From positions 1 to 52,526 of the forward strand of contig JAHXHR010000006.1 in NCBI GenBank assembly GCA_025656505.1: a DNA stretch of 52,526 nucleotides, given 5' to 3'. The stretch is from Candidatus Thiodiazotropha sp. (ex Epidulcina cf. delphinae). GTDB taxonomy: Bacteria > Pseudomonadota > Gammaproteobacteria > Chromatiales > Chromatiaceae. Both the position numbers and the translations under genes were made by a program. The notes under the pieces are model-generated. The model did no database searches and had not been told where the DNA came from. It saw only the letters and a list, made by a program, of their open reading frames with translations. Positions 45,940-52,526 of this stretch are shown piece by piece. Each line of letters opens with the position of its first letter. The first letter of the stretch is position 1.

Positions 45940-46979
45940 GCAAACCCACCATAGAACTACGCACCTCACCCCATGTCCATGCGGACGGCGATGTGGCGAA
46001 GATCATGCGCAATGTAGTCTATGCCTTGCTGCCGATCTGCGCATTCACCATCTGGCAATTCGGCATCAGTGCACTTGCCCTGCTGTTCGTGGTAACCGCC
46101 ACCTGTCTGTTGAGCGAGCGCCTGTTCAACCATCTGAGCAGTCAGCCCAGCAGTCTGAGCGACTGGTCGGCCACCATTACCGGTCTGTTGCTGGCCCTGA
46201 CCCTGCCCCCCGGTTTTCCCTTGTGGATGGGTGTGGTAGCCGGCTTCATCGCCATCGCCCTGGGCAAGGCCCTGTTCGGCGGTCTCGGCATGAACGCCAT
46301 GAATCCCGCGCTGATCGGCCGCGCCTTCGTGCAAGCCGCCTTTCCCGTGGCCATCACCACCTGGACACCTGCCTTTTTCGAGGGACGCTTCAGCCGGTTT
46401 ATTCCGACCACCCTGACACCTCCCTTTCTACAATCCCCCACCATCGGGGAGTGGGTGGCGGAGGTCAAAGTTGACGCCTTCAGTGGAGCCACGCCGTTGG
46501 CGCTACAGAAATTTGAGGGTGTGCAGACCGACATCCTGGAACTGTTGCTCGGCGCCACGGCCGGATCGGCCGGGGAGACCTCTGCGTTGTTGATCCTGAT
46601 TTGCGGACTCTACCTGGCCGCGCGAAAAATGCTCGACTGGCGGATCCCGACAATGGTGATGCTGGGCGCAGCCGTTACCGCCGGCATCTTCTTTGTCATC
46701 GATCCGGCGCGCTATCCCGACCCCCTGTTCGTGCTGTTTTCCGGCGGTCTGATGCTTGGCGCCTGGTTCATGGCGAGCGACATGGTGGGTTCGCCCGTGA
46801 CCCCGTTGGGGGTCGTCATCTACGGCCTGATGATCGGCGTCATCACCGTGATCATCCGTCTCTTCGGCGGCCTCACCGAAGGAGTGATGTACGCCATACT
46901 ATTAGGCAATGCCGCCACCCCGCTGATCGATCAGATTACCCAGCCCCGTGTCTTCGGACAGCAGAGGGCAAACAAATGA
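45936..46979 (+). CDS. rnfD: Rnf complex subunit D
   Basis: 347 residues from ATG 45936, an integral membrane protein with eight or more helices. The FMN attachment motif is DAFSGATPL, where Thr carries covalent FMN added by ApbE. GGLGMNAMNPALIGRAF and the ATGA overlaps on both sides place it firmly in the operon. Confidence 0.93.
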   Translation: MSKPTIELRTSPHVHADGDVAKIMRNVVYALLPICAFTIWQFGISALALLFVVTATCLLSERLFNHLSSQPSSLSDWSATITGLLLALTLPPGFPLWMGVVAGFIAIALGKALFGGLGMNAMNPALIGRAFVQAAFPVAITTWTPAFFEGRFSRFIPTTLTPPFLQSPTIGEWVAEVKVDAFSGATPLALQKFEGVQTDILELLLGATAGSAGETSALLILICGLYLAARKMLDWRIPTMVMLGAAVTAGIFFVIDPARYPDPLFVLFSGGLMLGAWFMASDMVGSPVTPLGVVIYGLMIGVITVIIRLFGGLTEGVMYAILLGNAATPLIDQITQPRVFGQQRANK

Positions 46980-47674
46980 GCACCCCCGAAAGCGAAATCA
47001 TGAAACCGGCCACACCCGCCGGACCGATGATCCGCACCCTGATGGGTATCGCCATGCTGTCCGGATTTCTGGTGGTGTTGACCTATCAGTTGACCAAGCC
47101 GATGATCGAGGAAAACCAGCGCCGAGCCATCGAGGCCGCCGTCTTTCAAGTAATACCGGGCGCTGTTGCGCGGCAGGATTTTCTGCTCGATGACAGCGGT
47201 GTGGTTGCGGTTACCCCTGAGGGTCCCAGCGAAGGCATTCCCATCTACGCAGGCTATGACAGTGACGGGAGATTGAAGGGTATCGCCGCCAAGGCCGCCG
47301 CGCAGGGTTATGCGGACATGATCCATCTCCTGTATGGCTATGACCCGGCTTGCCGGTGCATCCGCGGCATCAAGGTGTTGAAGCTGGCGGAGACGCCGGG
47401 ACTGGGGGACAAGATCATCACCGACAGCGATTTCGTCGCCAACTTCGACGCCCTGGACGCCATCCTATCCAGCGACGGCAGGGCCCTGGCGAATGACATT
47501 GTGACCGTCAAGCACGGCACTAAGCAGCACGCCTGGGAGATCGACGCCATCTCCGGGGCCACGATCTCCTCCAAAGCAGTGGGAAAGGCGCTGAACCGGT
47601 CTGCCAAACGGATATTGCCGAAACTGATGCCACATCTGGATGACCTGGCGCAACAGATGGTGATTCAAAGATGA
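46976..47674 (+). CDS. rnfG: Rnf complex subunit G
   Basis: 232 residues from ATG 46976. One N-terminal membrane helix (LMGIAMLSGFLVVLTYQLT) and a periplasmic FMN-binding domain with DAISGATISSKAV, where Thr carries covalent FMN. It overlaps the rnfD stop by four bases (ATGA). GLGDKI and ETPGL are typical of the family. Confidence 0.93.
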   Translation: MSTPESEIMKPATPAGPMIRTLMGIAMLSGFLVVLTYQLTKPMIEENQRRAIEAAVFQVIPGAVARQDFLLDDSGVVAVTPEGPSEGIPIYAGYDSDGRLKGIAAKAAAQGYADMIHLLYGYDPACRCIRGIKVLKLAETPGLGDKIITDSDFVANFDALDAILSSDGRALANDIVTVKHGTKQHAWEIDAISGATISSKAVGKALNRSAKRILPKLMPHLDDLAQQMVIQR

Positions 47675-47715
47675 ATCCGGGAATGCCATGATTAGTCCGG
47701 GATTAATGATTCATT

Positions 47716-48384
47716 ATGCGAAATGAAGACGAATTGACCATGACCAAGCGAGAGAACGACACCATTACCTGGGAGACCTTCAACGAAGGCCTGTGGCGGG
47801 AAAATCCGGTATTCGTCATGCTGCTGGGGATGTGTCCGGTGTTGGCGGTGACCAACTCGGCGATCAACGCGCTGGCGATGGGGCTCGCCACCACCTTCGT
47901 ACTGCTCGCCTCCGGCGCGCTGATCTCCCTGCTGCGGCGCAGTATCCCCAAACAGGTGCGGATCGCCACCTACATCGTCATCATCGCCACCTTCGTCACC
48001 ATCGTCGACTACACCATCCAGGCCATCTCACTCGATCTCTACAATGCACTGGGGGCATTTATTCAGTTGATTGTGGTGAACTGCATTATCCTCGGACGCG
48101 CCGAGGCCTACGCCTCGAGAAATCGCCCGCTAAAGGCAATGACCAATGCCCTGGGAATGGGCATGGGTTTCACCTTCGCCCTGCTCTGCCTGGGGGTGGT
48201 GCGCGAGATCCTCGGCGCCGGCAGCCTGTTCGGCTTCGACCTGTTCGGTCCTCGTTTCCAACCCTGGGTGGTGATGGTGCTCCCCCCCGGCGGGTTTCTC
48301 GTGCTTGGGGCTTGGCTGTTGCTGTTCGAATGGATCAGGCAACGCAAAGCACGCACAGCGCTTAAACCGGCAACGGAAACATGA
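47716..48384 (+). CDS. rnfE: Rnf complex subunit E
   Basis: 222 residues from ATG 47716; ATG 47740 (MTKRENDTITW) is equally plausible and neither has a good ribosome site. Six membrane helices. NPVFVMLLGMCPVLAVTNSA (a conserved Cys of the membrane [2Fe-2S] site) and VVNCIILGRAEAYASRN are the RnfE/NqrD signature. It pairs with RnfA as the ion-translocating core. Confidence 0.92.
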   Translation: MRNEDELTMTKRENDTITWETFNEGLWRENPVFVMLLGMCPVLAVTNSAINALAMGLATTFVLLASGALISLLRRSIPKQVRIATYIVIIATFVTIVDYTIQAISLDLYNALGAFIQLIVVNCIILGRAEAYASRNRPLKAMTNALGMGMGFTFALLCLGVVREILGAGSLFGFDLFGPRFQPWVVMVLPPGGFLVLGAWLLLFEWIRQRKARTALKPATET

Positions 48385-48487
48385 TGATTACTTTTCAATG
48401 GTTGGTTTTGAATTTTGCATCGAATGTGCGCGCTTCGCGCACGCTTCATTTAATTCATCATTCACAATTCGCAACGCAGTGACGAAC

Positions 48488-49069
48488 ATGCCGGAAGAAA
48501 CACTCAGCTTCATCTTCCTCAACGCAGTGCTGGCGAACAATTTCGTCCTTGCGCTGTTCCTCGGTCTCTGCCCCTTTCTGGGCGTTTCCGGCAAACTCGA
48601 TACGGCCCTGCCGATGGGGTTGGCCACCATGTTCGTGATGCTGGTCAGTTCCGTCTGCGCCTATCTGATCAATCTGCTTCTGGTGAGTTTCGAAATCGAG
48701 TTCCTTCGCTTGATCGCCTATATCGCAGTGATCGCCAGTGCGGTGCAACTGGTCGAGATGGCGCTGAAGAAATTCTCTCCCGGCCTGTTCCGCTCCCTGG
48801 GCATCTTCCTGCCACTGATCACCACCAACTGTGCGATCCTCGGTCTGGCGCTGTTCCAGACCTTCAAGGAGTACGACTTTCTCCAGTCCCTGGTCTATGC
48901 CCTGGGCGCCGGCGCCGGCTTCACCCTAGCGATTCTTTTAATGGCCGGCCTGCGGGAGAAGCTGGACCTCTCCACCATGCCCACCATCACCCAGGGCGCC
49001 GCCGTCAGTCTGATGCTTGGCGGTCTGCTCTCGCTATCCTTCATGGGCTTTGCCGGCCTGGGGGGCTAG
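48488..49069 (+). CDS. rnfA: Rnf complex subunit A
   Basis: 193 residues from ATG 48488, the same length as E. coli RsxA. NNFVLALFLGLCPFLGVS with its conserved Cys and FLPLITTNCAILG identify it. Six helices. A small hairpin GTGCGCGCTTCGCGCAC lies in the 103-bp gap after rnfE. The stop codon TAG (49067-49069) lies within the CTAG border of element family 8, but the length shows that the protein is complete. Confidence 0.94.
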   Translation: MPEETLSFIFLNAVLANNFVLALFLGLCPFLGVSGKLDTALPMGLATMFVMLVSSVCAYLINLLLVSFEIEFLRLIAYIAVIASAVQLVEMALKKFSPGLFRSLGIFLPLITTNCAILGLALFQTFKEYDFLQSLVYALGAGAGFTLAILLMAGLREKLDLSTMPTITQGAAVSLMLGGLLSLSFMGFAGLGG

Positions 49070-49224
49070 CCCTGCCCATTACCCACAAATATTTCCACCC
49101 TTTAAAAACAACGAGTTACAAACCATGCCCCTAACAGCCAACAAAAATATGAACCTAACGAAAACAACAGGTTATGTCATGTCTGTTCCCATATTTCAGA
49201 CTTATGGGTAATGGGCAGGGCTAG
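49066..49224. repeat. CTAG-bordered palindromic element, family 8
   Basis: 159 bp between CTAG sites. Ends are CTAGCCCTGCCCATTACCCA and TGGGTAATGGGCAGGGCTAG, perfect over 20 bp and imperfect beyond. The left CTAG holds the rnfA stop; the right CTAG is shared with the next element. Confidence 0.85.
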
Positions 49225-49495
49225 CCCGCATTTCTCACCAGGCGGACCGGATAAACTGAGCATATTATGAAACTTAAAGGAGTTAGCTGCGAAAAATGCG
49301 GGTAGTACATTTACACCTTGTCCTATTTGTTTTTTGGAACAAGCCGGCTTCGCACCCCAAGGGCACTTCCTTCGGGGCGGATCTTGAGCGATTAGCCTTG
49401 AACCATAGCCACAGCTATGCTTCGGCGGCTAATCGTTCAACCTCCTTCGCCGACTTGCCCCAAAAATCCAAATCCTGATGAGAAATGTGGGCTAG
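49221..49495. repeat. CTAG-bordered palindromic element, family 3 copy 2
   Basis: 275 bp, the same length as 33361-33635 and highly similar, with scattered substitutions. Ends CTAGCCCGCATTTCTCACCA and TGATGAGAAATGTGGGCTAG. The inner stem GCGATTAGCC/GGCTAATCG is kept. Compensating changes in the stem suggest the fold, not the code, is preserved. The ATG of the next ORF follows the final CTAG directly. Confidence 0.85.
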
Positions 49496-49705
49496 ATGAT
49501 CGACTATCTGATTGCCATAACAATCATTCCCATGCTGCTGCTCGGCTGGCTGATTGTACAGTCGATCGCACGGCGTTTCGCCAAGCTGCATCCTGAATCG
49601 GGTCCTCCCAGGGAAGAGGGTTCGGGCTGTGGTAAAAGCTGTCCATGCAGTGGCGGCAGTTGTCAACATCAAGGAGATCACCCTAGAGGTTTAAGCAATG
49701 AGTGA
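49496..49705 (+). CDS. Small Cys-rich single-pass membrane protein (possible NqrM-like factor)
   Basis: 69 residues. One N-terminal helix ([20 protein letters not shown]), then a polar segment and a cysteine cluster [12 protein letters not shown]. The pattern resembles NqrM-type maturation factors of Na+-NQR or FeoB-associated Cys-rich proteins, but no family can be fixed. It follows the rnf genes after two palindromic elements and overlaps the ppsA start by eight bases. A role in inserting the membrane iron-sulfur centre of Rnf is speculative. Its ATG directly follows the element's terminal CTAG, so the native start may have been displaced. Confidence 0.55.
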   Translation: MIDYLIAITIIPMLLLGWLIVQSIARRFAKLHPESGPPREEGSGCGKSCPCSGGSCQHQGDHPRGLSNE

Positions 49706-52106
49706 ACCATTCAATCAACCCGAGAACCGGGGAGAAGCGGTGAATGAGCTGGTCATCCGGTTCGAAGACCTGAAGATGGACAATGTCGATCAAGCCGGGG
49801 GAAAGAACGCCTCCCTGGGCGAGATGATCAACGGCCTTGCCGATGCGGGCGTCAGCGTACCGGGCGGCTTTGCCACCACCGCTGATGCATTTCGTGAATT
49901 CCTGCACCACAATCGCCTGGCGGAACGGATTGACCCGCTGTTGCAGCAGTTGGATGTGGAAGATGTCACGGCCTTGGCGGAAACAGGCAAGACTGTGCGA
50001 GAGTGGGTGGTTGAGGCCCCCTTCCCCGAAGAACTGAAAAATGCCGTCACAGCCGCCTATAGGAAACTCACCGGCGATGCCGCTGAGCCACCCTCAGTGG
50101 CGGTTCGCTCCTCGGCAACGGCTGAGGATCTGCCTGACGCCTCTTTCGCCGGTCAGCAAGAGACCTTCCTCAATGTGCAGGGGTTGGATGATGTGATGGT
50201 CGCCATCAAGGAGGTGTTCGCCTCCTTGTATAACGATCGCGCGATTTCCTACCGGGTACACCAGGGTTTCGCTCATGAAGAAGTCGCGCTTTCCGCCGGT
50301 ATCCAACGCATGGTGCGCTCCGATATCGGCTCCGCCGGCGTCATGTTCACCTTGGATACCGAATCGGGGTTCAAGGATGCGGTTTTCATCACCAGTTCTT
50401 ACGGCCTGGGAGAGACCGTTGTCCAGGGTGCGGTCAATCCGGACGAATTCTATGTACACAAAGGGAATGTAACGACGGGACGCCCCGCCATCCTACGCCG
50501 CAGCCTGGGCAGCAAGGCGATCAAGATGGTCTACGGCCAGGCAGGGGAAGATCGCGTCATGACCGCCGAGGTGCCCGAGCGGGAGCGCCGACAATTCTCC
50601 CTGAGCGACGAACAGGTGGAGAGTCTGGCGCGGATGGCCGTCACCATCGAGAAACACTATGGTCGTCCGATGGATATCGAATGGGGCCTGGACGGCAGCG
50701 ACGGCCGGCTCTATATCCTCCAGGCCCGCCCCGAAACGGTGGAGAGCCGGGTCGACGCCGCATCCGTCGAGCGCTTCAAGCTGGAGGAGAGAGGTAAGGT
50801 GCTTGCCCAGGGCCGCGCCATCGGACAGCGCATCGGCAGCGGGGTTGCCAAGATCATCCACGATGCCGGCGAAATGGCCAAGGTTACCGCAGGGGACGTG
50901 CTGATCACCGACATGACCGATCCGGACTGGGAACCGGTCATGAAACGCGCCTCGGCGATCGTCACCAACCGCGGCGGACGGACCTGTCACGCGGCGATCA
51001 TCGCCCGCGAACTGGGTATTCCGGCGGTGGTCGGCTGTCATGACGCCACCGAGACCCTGAAGGACGGTCAGGAGGTCACGGTCTCCTGCGCCGAGGGCGA
51101 TGACGGTCTCATCTATGAAGGTCTGCTGAAATTCTCTATCACCCACGGCGATGTCACCCGTCTGCCGGAGCCCCCCGCCAAGATCATGATGAATGTGGCC
51201 AACCCGAGCCGCGCCTTCGCCTTCAGCCGCATCCCCAATGCCGGTATCGGTCTGGCGCGCCTCGAGTTCATCATCAACACCACCATCGGCGTGCATCCTC
51301 GCGCATTGATGGAGTTCGACAAACTACCCGCTGATATCAAAGCCGCAGTACAGGAGCGGATCGACGGTTACGACGACCCGGTCGGCTTCTATGTGGAGAA
51401 GCTGGTGGAGGGTATTTCGACCCTGGCCGCCGCTTTCGAGGGCAAGCCGGTGATCGTGCGCATGTCCGACTTCAAATCCAACGAATACGCCAATCTGATC
51501 GGCGGCGAACGCTACGAACCCAAAGAAGAGAATCCGATGATCGGCTTCCGTGGCGCTTCCCGCTACATCTCCGAAGATTTCCGACCCTGCTTCGAACTGG
51601 AGTGCCGCGCCCTGAAACGGGTGCGCGAGGCGATGGGCTTCAGCCATGTGGAGATCATGATTCCCTTTGTCCGCACCCTGGATGAGGCCGCCGAAGTCAT
51701 CAGGCTGCTGGCGGAGAACGGTCTGAAACGGGGCGAGAACGGCCTGCGGGTGATCATGATGTGCGAACTCCCTTCGAATGCGGTGCTGGCCGAGGAGTTC
51801 CTCGAATACTTCGACGGTTTCTCCATCGGCTCCAACGACATGACCCAGTTGACCCTGGGATTGGATCGTGACTCCGGTCTGGTGGCCGACAGCTTCGACG
51901 AGCGCAATCCGGCGGTGAAGAAGATGCTCGGCATGGCCATCCGGGCCTGTAACGACGCCGGCAAGTATGTCGGCATCTGCGGACAAGGACCTTCGGACTA
52001 CCCGGATCTGGCCGAGTGGCTGGTGGAACAGGGCATTGCCAGCGTTTCACTGAACCCGGACACCGTGGTCGACACCTGGCGGTTGTTGACCGGTCTGAAA
52101 AGTTGA
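49698..52106 (+). CDS. ppsA: Phosphoenolpyruvate synthase
   Basis: 802 residues; E. coli PpsA has 792. The N-terminal ATP-binding domain has [10 protein letters not shown] and [20 protein letters not shown]; the central domain has the phospho-His in [22 protein letters not shown]; the C-terminal TIM barrel has [11 protein letters not shown] and [18 protein letters not shown]. It makes PEP from pyruvate with ATP to AMP and Pi. Following PFOR and Rnf, it would draw newly made pyruvate into gluconeogenesis. AGAGG lies nine bases before the ATG. No ppsR regulator is seen. Confidence 0.94.
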   Translation: MSEPFNQPENRGEAVNELVIRFEDLKMDNVDQAGGKNASLGEMINGLADAGVSVPGGFATTADAFREFLHHNRLAERIDPLLQQLDVEDVTALAETGKTVREWVVEAPFPEELKNAVTAAYRKLTGDAAEPPSVAVRSSATAEDLPDASFAGQQETFLNVQGLDDVMVAIKEVFASLYNDRAISYRVHQGFAHEEVALSAGIQRMVRSDIGSAGVMFTLDTESGFKDAVFITSSYGLGETVVQGAVNPDEFYVHKGNVTTGRPAILRRSLGSKAIKMVYGQAGEDRVMTAEVPERERRQFSLSDEQVESLARMAVTIEKHYGRPMDIEWGLDGSDGRLYILQARPETVESRVDAASVERFKLEERGKVLAQGRAIGQRIGSGVAKIIHDAGEMAKVTAGDVLITDMTDPDWEPVMKRASAIVTNRGGRTCHAAIIARELGIPAVVGCHDATETLKDGQEVTVSCAEGDDGLIYEGLLKFSITHGDVTRLPEPPAKIMMNVANPSRAFAFSRIPNAGIGLARLEFIINTTIGVHPRALMEFDKLPADIKAAVQERIDGYDDPVGFYVEKLVEGISTLAAAFEGKPVIVRMSDFKSNEYANLIGGERYEPKEENPMIGFRGASRYISEDFRPCFELECRALKRVREAMGFSHVEIMIPFVRTLDEAAEVIRLLAENGLKRGENGLRVIMMCELPSNAVLAEEFLEYFDGFSIGSNDMTQLTLGLDRDSGLVADSFDERNPAVKKMLGMAIRACNDAGKYVGICGQGPSDYPDLAEWLVEQGIASVSLNPDTVVDTWRLLTGLKS

Positions 52107-52413
52107 ACAAGCTGATCTGGTGCGGCAGGGCCACACCCTTGTATGATCCTAAAAACCGTAGTCGGGCGGGGTGAAGTGTGCGCTTGCGGCGGTGCAGGGC
52201 AAGGGTCACGCCTGCACATCCCTGTGCTTGCGACACTGGTGCATCCCTGCACGGCGCGCAACGACGCGGAATCGTTATTCTATTCCAAGGCGTTGCAACG
52301 CAGCCATGCGCCCCCGCAGAGGAAAGGGCCGATTGCTTTTGCCGGGGACGCATAGGCCGTCCCGGGATTGCGCCGGATCGATATCGGCGATGCGTTGGGC
52401 CGGGTCCATGATC
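52107..52413. other. Intergenic region after ppsA
   Basis: Contains repeat family 1 copy C and a short unassigned stretch. The minus-strand frame from 52275 to 52502 mixes repeat and gene-end sequence and is not a gene. No terminator hairpin was identified. Confidence 0.45.
52148..52318. repeat. Interspersed repeat family 1, copy C
   Basis: About 171 bp aligned to copy B from CTAAAAACCG to GCCATGCGCCCCCGCA; the right arm is missing. The small ORFs across it, on both strands, recur in copy B and are artefacts of the repeat. Confidence 0.75.
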
Positions 52414-52526
52414 TCAATCAAAGCGACGAACCCACGCAAGCGCCTCCTCCGCACCGTCGAGTCTGTCAGACACCCTGAAGAGAGAACTGCTGTATCCTTC
52501 AAAGCGAACCGGTTTGGTATAGCGCG
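52414..52526 (-). CDS. C-terminal end of an unidentified gene entering from the right edge
   Basis: On the minus strand a frame open from the window edge reads RYTKPVRFEGYSSS and GAEEALAWVRRFD before TGA at 52416-52414, about 36 residues. The amino acid make-up looks natural, but the fragment is too short to identify. It would converge on ppsA. Confidence 0.4.
   Translation of the reverse strand, partial: RYTKPVRFEGYSSSLFRVSDRLDGAEEALAWVRRFD

Noticed and set aside
1..52526. tRNA, rRNA or CRISPR array
   Set aside because: No cloverleaf with TTC-loop motif, no rRNA segment and no regularly spaced short repeats were seen in reading the window.

Overview
The window reads as chromosome of a gammaproteobacterium, most likely a sulfur-oxidising or facultatively anaerobic marine lineage. 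The evidence is the block gyrA-serC-serA-pheA-hisC-tyrA-aroA-cmk-rpsA-ihfB (a classical gammaproteobacterial order), an Rnf complex, a very long pyruvate:ferredoxin oxidoreductase, PEP synthase, and an RpfC-type hybrid kinase. The genus is inference; no rRNA or tRNA gene was found to anchor it.

Layout. (1) 423-9176: an RpfC-like hybrid histidine kinase, then a tight four-gene operon of two di-haem cytochrome c peroxidase-like proteins, a Tat-exported Rieske protein and an AioA/IdrA-type molybdoenzyme, closed by a strong terminator. This is the gene content of the dissimilatory iodate reductase Idr (idrP1 idrP2 idrB idrA in this order). (2) 9379-13718, minus strand: SGNH/GDSL esterase, small membrane protein, a frameshifted TOPRIM-like (DUF4276-type) gene and an AAA/ABC-class ATPase, which together look like an anti-phage ATPase-TOPRIM pair with extras, then a CNNM/CorB-type CBS transporter. 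(3) 14530-16539: phoB-phoR. (4) 16881-29577, minus strand: the aromatic amino acid, serine, translation and gyrase block; gyrA is broken by an apparent 23-nt deletion and frameshift. (5) 29710-34287: mtnA, mtaD, ubiG, gph. (6) 34467-38367: a secreted amidase, then a decayed patch with remnants of a DUF2235 (Tle1-like) effector, an intact secreted orphan protein that may be its immunity factor, and an IS3-family remnant. (7) 38674-52106: rnfB - giant PFOR - rnfC D G E A - small Cys-rich membrane protein - ppsA, a unit that would couple ion-driven ferredoxin reduction to pyruvate and PEP synthesis (or the reverse).

The intergenic regions are unusually full of palindromic elements. At least seven families carry matching terminal inverted repeats next to TA, usually CTAG (9202-9370, 14239-14513, 16544-16635, 16633-16884, 30806-30984, 30982-31150, 33361-33635, 49066-49224, 49221-49495). 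An eighth family occurs three times (1-115, 24324-24530, 52148-52318). The TA/CTAG borders point to IS630/Tc1-mariner-type MITEs. Several sit exactly on gene ends: the CTAG supplies the stop codon of rnfA and ihfB, and the start codon of gph lies inside a terminal repeat.
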